Source: Kiritimatiellia bacterium (GTDB lineage: Bacteria; Verrucomicrobiota; Kiritimatiellia; UBA8416; YA12-FULL-48-11). From it: a DNA stretch of 64,000 nt. The DNA lies in NCBI GenBank assembly GCA_028716365.1, contig JAQUPZ010000006.1, forward strand, positions 333,478 to 397,477, given 5' to 3'. Each line of letters starts with the position of its first letter. Within the stretch, counting starts at the first letter, position 1. This document shows, in pieces, positions 14,811 through 23,429 of this stretch. Both the position numbers and the translations under genes were made by a program. The notes under the pieces were generated by a model that saw only the letters and a list, made by a program, of their open reading frames with translations, was not told the DNA's origin and did not search any database.

Positions 14811-17660
14811 ATGAATAAGCGAGTGATATGGATTATATTTTGTTTGAGTCTTTTCTGCATCGGCGGTGTATTTGCCACGGATACAATTGATCTGGCAGGA
14901 AAGTGGCGGTTTGCGCTGGATAAAAATGATAATGGAATCAATGAAAAATGGTTCGAAAAGACACTGGATGGGAAACTTGTTCTACCGGGTTCGCTTCCGG
15001 CGCAGGGGATTGGGGATGATGTAACTGTTGAAACGAAATGGACCGGCAGCATTATAGACCGCTCATGGTTTACATCCCCGGAGTATGAAAAATACCGCCA
15101 GCCGGGAAACGTGAAAATACCATTCTGGCTCCAGCCTGAGAAATATTATGTCGGCGCCGCCTGGTACCAGCGGAACATTAAAATACCGGAGAAATGGAAA
15201 AACCGGCGCGTGGTTCTTTTTCTTGAACGACCACATTGGGAAACACGCGTCTGGATGGATGGGAATTTTGTCGGCTTCAATAATACACTTGCAACTCCAC
15301 ATGAACATGATCTTGGCATAATGACTCCCGGAGAGCACCGGCTTGCTATCCGCGTGGATAACCGCATGGTTGTTGACGTTGGCGAGAACTCTCACAGCGT
15401 CAGCGATCACACGCAGGGTAACTGGAATGGGATTGCAGGTCGCATGGAACTGCAGTCGACGCCGCCGGTATGGCTTGACGATGTGCAGATTTATTACGAG
15501 GCAGATAAAAAAACAGCCAGAGTAAAGGTAAATATCCGCAATATAACCGGTAAGGCTGGACATGGTAAGCTTAGCGCAAGTGAAGTCCAGGATAAAAAAT
15601 CACGGCGACAGAGCGCCGTGGCTACAATTCGAGACGTTAGCTGGGATGAGCAAGGAGGACGCGGTGAAGTCGAAGTTGACATGAGCGGTGCAAAGTTGTG
15701 GGACGAGTTCACGCCGAATCTTCAGTCTTTGGTTGTCACCCTGAGAGATCGGAATGACATTCTGGACGAACGCACCATTCAGTTTGGCATGCGGGAATTT
15801 GCGGCAAAAGGGACGCAGTTCATGATTAACAGGAGGCCGGTCTTTTTTCGTGGCACGCTGGAATGCTGCATTTTCCCGAAGACTGGTCATCCTCCCACAG
15901 AGGTTTCAGAGTGGAAACGCATCATTGGTGTTGTCAAGGCACATGGGTTGAACAATATGAGGTTTCATTCATGGTGTCCGCCTGAGGCCGCGTTTGTCGC
16001 AGCGGATGAACTTGGTTTTTACCTGCAGGTGGAATGTTCATCATGGGCGAATACAACCACTGGTCTTGGAATTGGTAAACCGATTGACACCTGGATTTAC
16101 GAGGAAGCGGATCGCATCCTGAAATACTACGGCAATCATCCGTCGTTTATGCTCATGCTTTACGGTAATGAGCCGGGTGGAAAACATGCGGACTTCCTTA
16201 AAAAATGGGTGATGCATTACAGGGAGAAAGACCCGCGCCGGCTTTATTCGAGTGGATCAGGCTGGCCGCTTATTCCCGAAAGCCAGTTTCATGTAACACC
16301 TGCTCCGCGTATCCAGGCCTGGGGCGGGGGACTGAAATCGCGTATCAATGCGCGTCCTCCCGAAACGTGTACCGATTATCGGGATTATATCCAAAAATGG
16401 ACAGTGCCATGCATCAGTCACGAAATTGGCGAGTGGTGTGTGTATCCAAATTTCGATGAGATCTCGAAGTATACCGGCTATTTGAAACCAAAGAATTTTG
16501 AAATATTCCGTGAATTGCTGACTGCGAATCACATGGGTAAACAGGCACGTTCTTTCCTGCTTGCTTCCGGAAAATTACAGGCACTCTGTTACAAGGAAGA
16601 TATCGAGTCGGCGTTACGTACACCGGGGATGGGTGGTTTTCAATTACTCGATCTGCATGATTTTCCGGGACAGGGTACGGCACTTGTTGGTGTGTTAGAT
16701 CCTTTCTGGGAGTCGAAAGGTTATATAACGGCAAAAGAGTACAGCCGTTTTTGCAACAGCACCGTTCCGCTGGCACGTCTGGTAAAACGTGTCTTCACAA
16801 CCGATGAAAAATTTGAGGCGGATATTGAAGTGACTCATTTCGGTCCTGTTCCAATGGAGAATGCGATTGCTGATTGGAAACTTATTGCTGATAACGGAGC
16901 GACTGTATCTTGTGGCAAATTACCAGCATGTACCATTCCGGTAGGTAATAGTATTACACTGGGTCGTGTGGGTATTGATTTGAAATCCGCGCCGGCACCT
17001 GTCCAATGCAAATTGGTGGTTGAGTTGGAAAAGACAACTTTTGAAAATGATTGGGATGTGTGGATATATCCGGCTAAAGCGAACACGGAGGTCCCGCAGG
17101 GAATAACAGTCGTCGACGATTGGAATCAGAATGCGCTTTTGACTCTTGAAGCAGGCGGCAAAGTTCTTTTGATGATTCCGCCGGACAGGGTGAAAGGTGA
17201 CGACAAGCGCGGCAAAGTTATGCTCGGGTTTTCCAGTATTTTCTGGAACACCGCATGGACAAGGCGGCAGCCCCCTGAGACACTCGGTATTCTCTGCGAT
17301 CCCAAAAATCCGGCACTCAACGGATTTCCAACAGATTATCACAGCAACTGGCAGTGGTGGTATCTGGTCACCCGCGCTGGCGCTATGATCCTCAACGATA
17401 TGCCGGCGAACTTGCGTCCAACCGTACAGATTGTTGATGACTGGTTTGCGAACCGCAAGCTGGGTCTTGTTTTTGAAGGAAGGGTCGGCAAAGGCAAACT
17501 GCTTGTCTGCAGTATCGATCTCAAAAATGATCTGGACAACAATCCTGTAGCACGGCAGATGCTTTCCAGCCTTCTCAACTATATGGCCGGAAAAAAATTT
17601 GATCCCAAAGTTCAGATCAGTAACAAGCAAATAACCGACCTGCTCGTGAGTTCGAAATAA
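14811..17660 (+). CDS. Glycoside hydrolase family 2-like enzyme, secreted
   Basis: 949 residues from the ATG at 14811. This start is preferred over upstream ATGs because AGGAGG sits just before it and a signal peptide follows (VIWIIFCLSLFCIGGVFA). The GH2 order is visible: sugar-binding jelly roll (about 60-215, WYQRNIKIPEKWKNRRVVLF), immunoglobulin-like domain (about 220-335), then a TIM barrel. GNEPGG places the acid/base at E454, and CISHEIGEW suggests E538 as nucleophile. The C-terminal 300 residues form extra sandwich domains. Activity could be beta-galactosidase, glucuronidase or similar; sequence alone does not decide. Residues 264-273 (SRRQSAVATI) are encoded by a palindromic repeat inside the immunoglobulin-like domain. 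It is probably co-expressed with the DUF6807 and FAD oxidoreductase genes downstream. Confidence 0.88.
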   Translation: MNKRVIWIIFCLSLFCIGGVFATDTIDLAGKWRFALDKNDNGINEKWFEKTLDGKLVLPGSLPAQGIGDDVTVETKWTGSIIDRSWFTSPEYEKYRQPGNVKIPFWLQPEKYYVGAAWYQRNIKIPEKWKNRRVVLFLERPHWETRVWMDGNFVGFNNTLATPHEHDLGIMTPGEHRLAIRVDNRMVVDVGENSHSVSDHTQGNWNGIAGRMELQSTPPVWLDDVQIYYEADKKTARVKVNIRNITGKAGHGKLSASEVQDKKSRRQSAVATIRDVSWDEQGGRGEVEVDMSGAKLWDEFTPNLQSLVVTLRDRNDILDERTIQFGMREFAAKGTQFMINRRPVFFRGTLECCIFPKTGHPPTEVSEWKRIIGVVKAHGLNNMRFHSWCPPEAAFVAADELGFYLQVECSSWANTTTGLGIGKPIDTWIYEEADRILKYYGNHPSFMLMLYGNEPGGKHADFLKKWVMHYREKDPRRLYSSGSGWPLIPESQFHVTPAPRIQAWGGGLKSRINARPPETCTDYRDYIQKWTVPCISHEIGEWCVYPNFDEISKYTGYLKPKNFEIFRELLTANHMGKQARSFLLASGKLQALCYKEDIESALRTPGMGGFQLLDLHDFPGQGTALVGVLDPFWESKGYITAKEYSRFCNSTVPLARLVKRVFTTDEKFEADIEVTHFGPVPMENAIADWKLIADNGATVSCGKLPACTIPVGNSITLGRVGIDLKSAPAPVQCKLVVELEKTTFENDWDVWIYPAKANTEVPQGITVVDDWNQNALLTLEAGGKVLLMIPPDRVKGDDKRGKVMLGFSSIFWNTAWTRRQPPETLGILCDPKNPALNGFPTDYHSNWQWWYLVTRAGAMILNDMPANLRPTVQIVDDWFANRKLGLVFEGRVGKGKLLVCSIDLKNDLDNNPVARQMLSSLLNYMAGKKFDPKVQISNKQITDLLVSSK
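15601..15628. repeat. Palindromic repeat half-element inside the GH2 coding sequence
   Basis: CACGGCG (15601-15607) and CGCCGTG (15614-15620) form a 7-bp stem with a 6-base loop, followed by GCTACAAT. This is the half-unit of the element at 2138-2197. It is read in frame with no disruption. Confidence 0.75.
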
Positions 17661-17820
17661 ATACTACCCGCGCGGAACGTTATCGGATACATAGGTCTAC
17701 CGTTGTTTTTTTTTGACAGGGATCTCTTTTCTTAGTGAAAAAAGTCTTTTCCGTGACGGTTAAGAGTCTATGATATCCACTTGCTCATTTTTTAAGATCG
17801 TTGAGAAAAAGGAGAATCAT

Positions 17821-18873
17821 ATGAAAAACAGCGATATGTATCGTCATGGTTTGATTGCAATGTTTACGGTTTGTGTGGTTGTGTTGTCAGGATTGGGTGC
17901 GCAGGCGCAGGACGACAAGAAATTTGGATTCAAGGATGAGGCTGGCAAGTATCTTGATGTATTATGTGACGGCAAAATCGTCGGCCGTTACATGTATGCC
18001 TATGACAAGTCCACACCGGAGAAACTCAATGAAACCTACAAGCCGTACCTTCATGTGTTTGATGCCGAAGGAAAAGCTCCCATAACAAATGGCGCAGGGG
18101 GCGGGGAACATCCGCATCATCGCGGAATCATGATCGGATGGAAGAGTATATTATTCAATGGCAAGAAACATAATTTCTGGGGTATGAATGATGGTGATCA
18201 GGTTCACCAGAAATTCCTCGTTCAGGAAGCTGATGCTTCTCATGCCACATTCATATCGCTGGTGAACTGGATTGACAAGGCCGGTGGTACGATAATTGAA
18301 GAAGAACGGACAACAACTTTTCGCAGGGCATCTGCGCCAGCTTATGTCATGATTGATTTCAGTTCAAAGATCAAGGCGCCTAACGGCGAGATTGTCCTTG
18401 ATGGTGATCCTGAACATGCCGGTATCCAGTTCCGGCCCGCCAACGAAATTGACCGTGCAAAGACGATATACACTTTCCCCGGGGAGAATGTTGATCCCAG
18501 GAAAGACCTGGACCTTACGTGGGTGGGAGAGAGTTTCACGCTGAATGGAAAGCAATACAGTGCCGTTCAAATGAATTATCCGGGCAATCCATCAGGAGCA
18601 AAAACTTCTGCTTATCGTGATTACGGCCGGTTTGGAATGTTTTCTAAAGCCAGTATTAAGTCAGGAGAATCATTGACGTTCAAACATCGCTTCATTGTTG
18701 CAGAAGGGGAAATGCCGTCAGTCGAAGTGATCCAGAAATCATGCAATGAATTCACCGGAAAATCTGATCCAGTTCCGAAGACAACAGTAAAACCGGCGGA
18801 TAAACCTGCACCACCAAAGCCGAAAGTTGCCAAACCTGTAAAAAAAGATGCAAAAAAACCGGCAGCCAAATAA
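17821..18873 (+). CDS. DUF6807 (PmoA-like) secreted protein
   Basis: 350 residues from the ATG at 17821, which has AGGAG six bases upstream and is followed by a signal peptide ending near GAQAQ; an upstream in-frame ATG lacks both. The body matches the DUF6807/PmoA-like family common in Planctomycetes and Verrucomicrobia: RPYLHV-like PYLHVFDAEG, then GGGEHPHHRGIMIGW, whose clustered histidines are the family hallmark, and later HAGIQFRPANEID. The fold is a jelly roll and the function is not established; the His cluster could bind metal. The last roughly 35 residues are a low-complexity Pro/Lys/Ala tail (PADKPAPPKPKVAKP), perhaps a cell-surface or polyanion contact. It lies between GH2 and FAD oxidoreductase genes in the same direction. 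Confidence 0.85.
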   Translation: MKNSDMYRHGLIAMFTVCVVVLSGLGAQAQDDKKFGFKDEAGKYLDVLCDGKIVGRYMYAYDKSTPEKLNETYKPYLHVFDAEGKAPITNGAGGGEHPHHRGIMIGWKSILFNGKKHNFWGMNDGDQVHQKFLVQEADASHATFISLVNWIDKAGGTIIEEERTTTFRRASAPAYVMIDFSSKIKAPNGEIVLDGDPEHAGIQFRPANEIDRAKTIYTFPGENVDPRKDLDLTWVGESFTLNGKQYSAVQMNYPGNPSGAKTSAYRDYGRFGMFSKASIKSGESLTFKHRFIVAEGEMPSVEVIQKSCNEFTGKSDPVPKTTVKPADKPAPPKPKVAKPVKKDAKKPAAK

Positions 18874-18910
18874 GCAATAACATATACTTCTTTAATCCTG
18901 GGGATAAATT

Positions 18911-20704
18911 ATGAAAAACACAATGTCAGCATCGTTGATTGTATGTACTGCATTTGTATTAAGCGGATTTGTGTATGCGGCCGACCAGTTTCTGCTTGAA
19001 GCAGAAAGCTTTTCGGACAAAGGTGGGTGGAAAGTTGATCAGCAATTTGTTGATATCATGGGTTCTCCTTACCTCCTTGCGCATGGCATGGGTATCCCTG
19101 TCGCAAATGCAAAGACAACAGTAGAATTTCCTTCCACCGGCAAGTACAAATTATGGGTCAGAACAAAAAACTGGGTTCCCGGTAACTGGGAAGCACCTGG
19201 CAGATTTCAGGTAATTGTTGATGGAAAGACCGTGGATAAAGTGTTTGGTACTGAACCCGGCTGGAACTGGTGGAACGGTGGCACAATTGAAGTAGCGAAC
19301 AAAAAATGTTCCATTGAACTCAAGGATCTTACAGGATTTGAGGGACGTTGTGATGCAGTTTATTTTACCGCTGATGAAAACTTTATTCCGCCGAATGATC
19401 TGAAGAAAATGAAAAAATGGCGGGCTGGTTTGCTCGGATTGTCAGATGTACCGAAATCGTCAGAGACATTTGATTTGGTTGTTGTCGGCGGGGGTATTGC
19501 CGGTTGTGGTGCGTGCCTGGCTGCAGAGAAGCAGGGGCTCAAGGTTGCACTGATCCATGACCGTCCGGTCCTGGGCGGAAATGCCAGCAGTGAAGTACGT
19601 GTACATACAGAAGGTATTCACGGGAAGAGCGCGGAAATTCTGAAGGGGCTCGACACGAAACACTGGCCAAATGGTTCAGCGGAGGCAATTTTCGATACGG
19701 AAAAACGGCAGAAGACAATGAATGCTGCAAAGGGTGTGAAACAGTTTCTCTGCTGGCGCGCTTATGCGGTGAACACCGATGGGAACAGGATCAAGAGCGT
19801 TGATGCAAAGCACATTGAAACCAGCGAGACCAGGCGGTTTACGGCGCCCATTTTTATTGATTGTAGTGGTGATGGCTGGATCGGAGTCTGGGCCGGAGCT
19901 GAATACAACTATGGCAGGGAATCAAGCGATAAATATGGAGAGACATGGGACAAGCATGGCGAACTGTGGTCCCCAAAACTGCCGGATAACCGTGTGATGG
20001 GGGCGTCGGTGTTGTGGAATTCAAAGAAGATAGATCAACCGTCAACTTTTCCCGCAGTACCATGGGCGATAGAGGTGGCAAAGGACAAAGCTGCAATTAC
20101 AGGGGAATGGTTCTGGGAATTTTCGTCGAACGATAAACACCAGATCAATGATGCGGAAGAAATCAGGGACCACATGTTCAGGGCGATTTACGGGTCTTTC
20201 GCGAATGCAAAGAAGAAACCTGAGAATGCGAATGTTCAGCTTGAGTGGGTGTCGTACATAGGCGGCAAAAGGGAGTCGATCCGGCTTGTCGGTGACCATA
20301 TCTATACCCAGAAGGATGCCGTATCGAACACTTATTTTCCAGATACTGTAGTCGAAGAGAAACGCGCCATAGATGTACATTACCAGCAGAATCTGTCGAG
20401 AAAGAAAGAATGCAAGTATGATTTTCTTTCCACGGCGCTGTTTATGGAAATAGGAATATATTACATTCCGTTCAGGTGTCTGTACTCGAAGAATATATCC
20501 AACCTGATGATGGCCGGGCGCTGTTTCAGCTGTTCGCATGTCGGGCTTGGCGGGCCGAGGGTCATGAATACAACCGGCCAGATGGGTATAGCCACCGGTT
20601 ACGCAGCGGCATTGTGCAAGAAATACAACACCGATCCCCGTGGTGTGTACAAGGATCATATCGAAGAACTCCGTAGATTAATCGGCTACAAGAACAGCAA
20701 GTGA
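18911..20704 (+). CDS. Secreted FAD-dependent oxidoreductase with N-terminal sandwich domain
   Basis: 597 residues: signal peptide about 1-23, a CBM-like beta-sandwich at about 25-155 (LLEAESFSDKGGW; GRCDAVYFT), then an FAD_oxidored-type domain. The dinucleotide loop is VVVGGGIAGCGACLAAEKQG at about 195-214, followed by VLGGNASSEVRVH, typical of the family. A late FAD-contact motif, NLMMAGRCFSCSHVG, lies near residue 535. Such proteins are abundant in PVC saccharolytic clusters and probably oxidise sugar hydroxyls, but substrate and acceptor are unproven. The sandwich fused in front suggests it works on polymer or cell-bound glycans outside the cytoplasm. It is 37 bases downstream of the DUF6807 gene and convergent with the AraC regulator. 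Confidence 0.87.
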   Translation: MKNTMSASLIVCTAFVLSGFVYAADQFLLEAESFSDKGGWKVDQQFVDIMGSPYLLAHGMGIPVANAKTTVEFPSTGKYKLWVRTKNWVPGNWEAPGRFQVIVDGKTVDKVFGTEPGWNWWNGGTIEVANKKCSIELKDLTGFEGRCDAVYFTADENFIPPNDLKKMKKWRAGLLGLSDVPKSSETFDLVVVGGGIAGCGACLAAEKQGLKVALIHDRPVLGGNASSEVRVHTEGIHGKSAEILKGLDTKHWPNGSAEAIFDTEKRQKTMNAAKGVKQFLCWRAYAVNTDGNRIKSVDAKHIETSETRRFTAPIFIDCSGDGWIGVWAGAEYNYGRESSDKYGETWDKHGELWSPKLPDNRVMGASVLWNSKKIDQPSTFPAVPWAIEVAKDKAAITGEWFWEFSSNDKHQINDAEEIRDHMFRAIYGSFANAKKKPENANVQLEWVSYIGGKRESIRLVGDHIYTQKDAVSNTYFPDTVVEEKRAIDVHYQQNLSRKKECKYDFLSTALFMEIGIYYIPFRCLYSKNISNLMMAGRCFSCSHVGLGGPRVMNTTGQMGIATGYAAALCKKYNTDPRGVYKDHIEELRRLIGYKNSK

Positions 20705-20729
20705 GTTTGGTCTGCGAAGTTGAGACTTT

Positions 20730-21608
20730 TCAGCGGTTTTTCTCCGGAACCTTTGATTTGTTTCGACCACGGTTTTTTGTAGACCACATGTTGGCGGCCC
20801 GGTATTCGGACGGCGTCATGTGCATCTGCGAACTGAAGACTCGCGTGAAGTAGAGAGGATTGTCATAACCGACTGTCTCGGCAACTTCCTTTATGCTCAA
20901 TGTTGAACTGGCCAGCAGGTGGCGGGCCTTGTTCAACCGTTGGGCAAGCATGTAATTGAAAGGTGTTACTCCGAACAGTTCCTTGAATTTCCGGTGAAAA
21001 TAATTCGGTGCCATTCCGACCTTACCCGCAATCTCATTGAGAGAGGGATTCGCTGTATAATTGCTGTTAATGAAGTTCAGGGCTGGCTTGATGTGATAAT
21101 ATTCCGGATGAAAACTTTGTACTGCGGTTTTATCCAGTTTCTCCAGCAGGCGCGAAACAAGGCTCAAAAGCAGACCCTGAATACGGCATTCTGCCACCGG
21201 CGAGCTGTCGATACGCGGCCTGTTTTCTTCGTTGTTGGGGTACTCGAATATCTGGCAGATTTCCTCGTAACTGCGCATTGACCATCCACTCTTTTTTCTG
21301 GCCCAGGTACATATCGGCGGTAATTGGTCGAGCAGGTAACGTAAATAAAGGGATTCAGGGATAAAATGCAGCCAGTAGACGTCCATTCTGGAATCGCAAA
21401 TCTGGCGCAACAGTCTGAATCCGGAAATAAAATAGATCTTCCCCGGTTCAATATCGAATTTTCCGGTATCCATTTCCAGAACAGCCATGCCTGAAACCGG
21501 AAAATAGACCTTGTAACACTGGTCTATGCCCGTCGCTTTTTTATTCCACGAAGGATCGCAGCTATAGTAACCACCGGATAACAGGGTAAGGTTATAGTCT
21601 TCAATCAT
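20730..21608 (-). CDS. AraC-family transcriptional regulator
   Basis: 292 residues. The N-terminal half (about 1-165) looks like an AraC-type cupin sensor domain (DIEPGKIYFISGFRLLRQI). The C-terminal about 185-285 is the double helix-turn-helix: SLNEIAGKVGMAPNYFHRKF and SIKEVAETVGYDNPLYFTRV, ending MTPSEYRAAN. It probably binds a released sugar and activates neighbouring operons. It is convergent with the FAD oxidoreductase gene and divergent from the URO-D-like/GH29 pair; the shared 504-base upstream region is the likely site of action. GGAG lies upstream of the ATG. Confidence 0.93.
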   Translation of the reverse strand: MIEDYNLTLLSGGYYSCDPSWNKKATGIDQCYKVYFPVSGMAVLEMDTGKFDIEPGKIYFISGFRLLRQICDSRMDVYWLHFIPESLYLRYLLDQLPPICTWARKKSGWSMRSYEEICQIFEYPNNEENRPRIDSSPVAECRIQGLLLSLVSRLLEKLDKTAVQSFHPEYYHIKPALNFINSNYTANPSLNEIAGKVGMAPNYFHRKFKELFGVTPFNYMLAQRLNKARHLLASSTLSIKEVAETVGYDNPLYFTRVFSSQMHMTPSEYRAANMWSTKNRGRNKSKVPEKNR

Positions 21609-21653
21609 ATGCAGTAACTCCAGTGATATAACTTAATCGTTTGAAAAGACGGC

Positions 21654-21803
21654 GGGCATTTCGCGAGGAACCCTTTCACGCCATGTTTCCTTGCCGGCTG
21701 TGTTGTCCCATGCGCCGCGTATACACATACAGCGGCGCATGGAAACGCCTTGCCGGGCAAGGCACCTGACGCGAAATCTTTCCTCGAAGAAATCGAAATG
21801 CCC
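21654..21803. repeat. 150-bp imperfect palindrome, copy B
   Basis: GGGCATTTCG (21654-21663) pairs with CGAAATGCCC (21794-21803); inside, GAGGAA pairs with TTCCTC. The right side GGCACCTGACGCGAAA and CTCGAAGAAA, and the centre GCCGGCTGTGTTG, match copy A at 14538-14685. It lies between the AraC and URO-D-like genes. Confidence 0.72.
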
Positions 21804-21815
21804 GTCGCGTTTACA

Positions 21816-21839
21816 TCAACACGCTCCGGAGCGTGTTGA
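21816..21839. repeat. Perfect 24-bp palindrome
   Basis: TCAACACGCTCC is followed directly by its reverse complement with no spacer. It sits 12 bases after copy B of the long palindrome, in the AraC/URO-D-like intergenic region. It may be an operator or a REP-like unit. Confidence 0.6.
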
Positions 21840-22112
21840 ATCGGAAGCGGGATGAGGGTGTGAGGGATGTTCATCTCGATGTCTTTCTTTGCAGGAAAAT
21901 CTACCTCATGGCTCCCTTCTTGGAAATCGTCAGGTTAAGATCGTGCATGTCAAAGGCAAGATCATTCATGGACAGAAATATAGACTGGGAAATACACTAT
22001 GTGCAATTGAAAGTTAAAGAAATCTGTTTCGAAATAAGGAATTCCGTAATTTTTGTAACGAAATTCTTTTGGCTGTGTGCGAGAGATTACATTAACTGAA
22101 AAGGGGTGGACC
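21840..22112. other. Remainder of the AraC/URO-D-like divergent region
   Basis: AT-rich with no gene. A loose dyad TTTCG...CGAAA (about 22027-22060) around GGAATTCC could be regulatory, but no promoter boxes are convincing. Confidence 0.3.
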
Positions 22113-23417
22113 ATGCTTCATGATCCAAGTCATTATGCGCCACCACCGGTGGCTGAAGAGATAAAGCTGAGACAGAAAGACAAGGACATCCTGCGCAGTT
22201 TGGCTTCCGAGCTTGCACAGATTGCCACGCTGCCTGTCCATAAGGAAAAGGCGAAGCTCTGGCGGAAACTAAACGACCTCGAATCCGAACGACCGATGGT
22301 CTGGATCAACGAAATCTGCTGGAACGAGATGAATGTAGATGATGAACTTACCCTGCAATGTGAACATTCATGGGCACGTGACCAGGAACGAGACCTGCGG
22401 CGGACACTTTACCAGTGGCGGCATTTACCGGGAGATATGATCGTCAACGATTTTCTTGCCAGTCCGCTGGCAATTCACAGTACAGACTTTGGAATAATTG
22501 AGGACGTCGATGTAGTCAAGACAGACGACACAAACGACATTGTTTCGCGTCACTTCAAGATACAGATCAAGGATTTCAAGGATCTGGACAAGATCAAAAT
22601 GCCGGTGATTACGCATAATGAAAAGGCCACGGAATTTTTCTACCAGGCGATGTGCGATGTGTATAAAGGAATAATGCCGGTAAAAAAAATGGGACAAACA
22701 CATATCTGGTTCACTCCGTGGGATTATCTTATTCGCTGGTGGGGAATCGAAGAGGCGATGATTGATATGATCGAAAGACCCGAGCTTGTGCATGCCGGGG
22801 TTGAGCGGATGGTTGATGCCTGGATGACTGAGCTGGATCAGTTTGTAAAGCTGAACGTGCTTTCGCTGGATAACGATAACACACGCATAGGTTCCGGTGG
22901 ATACGGTTATACAAAGACATTACCCGGTACGAAATATAATCCGAAATATGTCCAGCCGCACAACATGTGGGGTTGTTCGAACGCACAGATATTTTCCGAA
23001 GTATCACCCGACATGCACTGGGAGTTTGCAATGAAACATGACATGCGCTGGCTCAGCCGCTGGGGCATGACTTATTACGGGTGCTGTGAACCACTGGACA
23101 GAAAGGTTGAGATCCTGAAGAAGATTCCGAATCTCCGCAAGGTATCGGCCAGTCCCTGGTGTAACGCGGAGAAAATAATTGTGGGTCTTGGTAACAAGTA
23201 TGTACTCAGTCACAAGCCCAGCCCGGCCATCCTTGCCGAGGACGACTGGCATCCAGATAGAGCACGACAGGCCATTCGTGACTTCCTCGACAAAACCGAC
23301 GGTAAGTGTCATGTCGAGCTGATCATGAAGGACATTTCAACAGTTCGTTACAAACCGCAACGGCTCTGGGAGTGGGAAAAGATTGCGATGGAAGAAGTGG
23401 AAGAATCTTTTAAGTGA
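22113..23417 (+). CDS. URO-D-like (MtaA/CmuA-type) methyltransferase family protein
   Basis: 434 residues from the ATG at 22113, which follows AGGGGTGGACC; an upstream in-frame ATG adds 12 residues without such a site. The protein is cytoplasmic and has a uroporphyrinogen-decarboxylase-like TIM barrel as in corrinoid-dependent methyltransferases: WDYLIRWWGIEEAMIDMIER, RPELVHAGVERMVDAW-like helices, YYGCCEPLDRKVEILKKIP and a C-terminal HVELIMKDISTVR. It lacks the haem-pathway context of a true HemE. PVC and Firmicutes genomes hold many such paralogues of unknown substrate near sugar genes. It probably forms an operon with the GH29 gene 12 bases downstream. A role in removing methyl groups from methylated sugars is only a guess. 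Confidence 0.8.
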   Translation: MLHDPSHYAPPPVAEEIKLRQKDKDILRSLASELAQIATLPVHKEKAKLWRKLNDLESERPMVWINEICWNEMNVDDELTLQCEHSWARDQERDLRRTLYQWRHLPGDMIVNDFLASPLAIHSTDFGIIEDVDVVKTDDTNDIVSRHFKIQIKDFKDLDKIKMPVITHNEKATEFFYQAMCDVYKGIMPVKKMGQTHIWFTPWDYLIRWWGIEEAMIDMIERPELVHAGVERMVDAWMTELDQFVKLNVLSLDNDNTRIGSGGYGYTKTLPGTKYNPKYVQPHNMWGCSNAQIFSEVSPDMHWEFAMKHDMRWLSRWGMTYYGCCEPLDRKVEILKKIPNLRKVSASPWCNAEKIIVGLGNKYVLSHKPSPAILAEDDWHPDRARQAIRDFLDKTDGKCHVELIMKDISTVRYKPQRLWEWEKIAMEEVEESFK

Positions 23418-23429
23418 AATGGTGGAAAA

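Noticed and set aside
22113..23417. Haem-pathway uroporphyrinogen decarboxylase (HemE)
   Set aside because: Overall sequence fits methyltransferase-type relatives and the context is glycan degradation, not haem synthesis.
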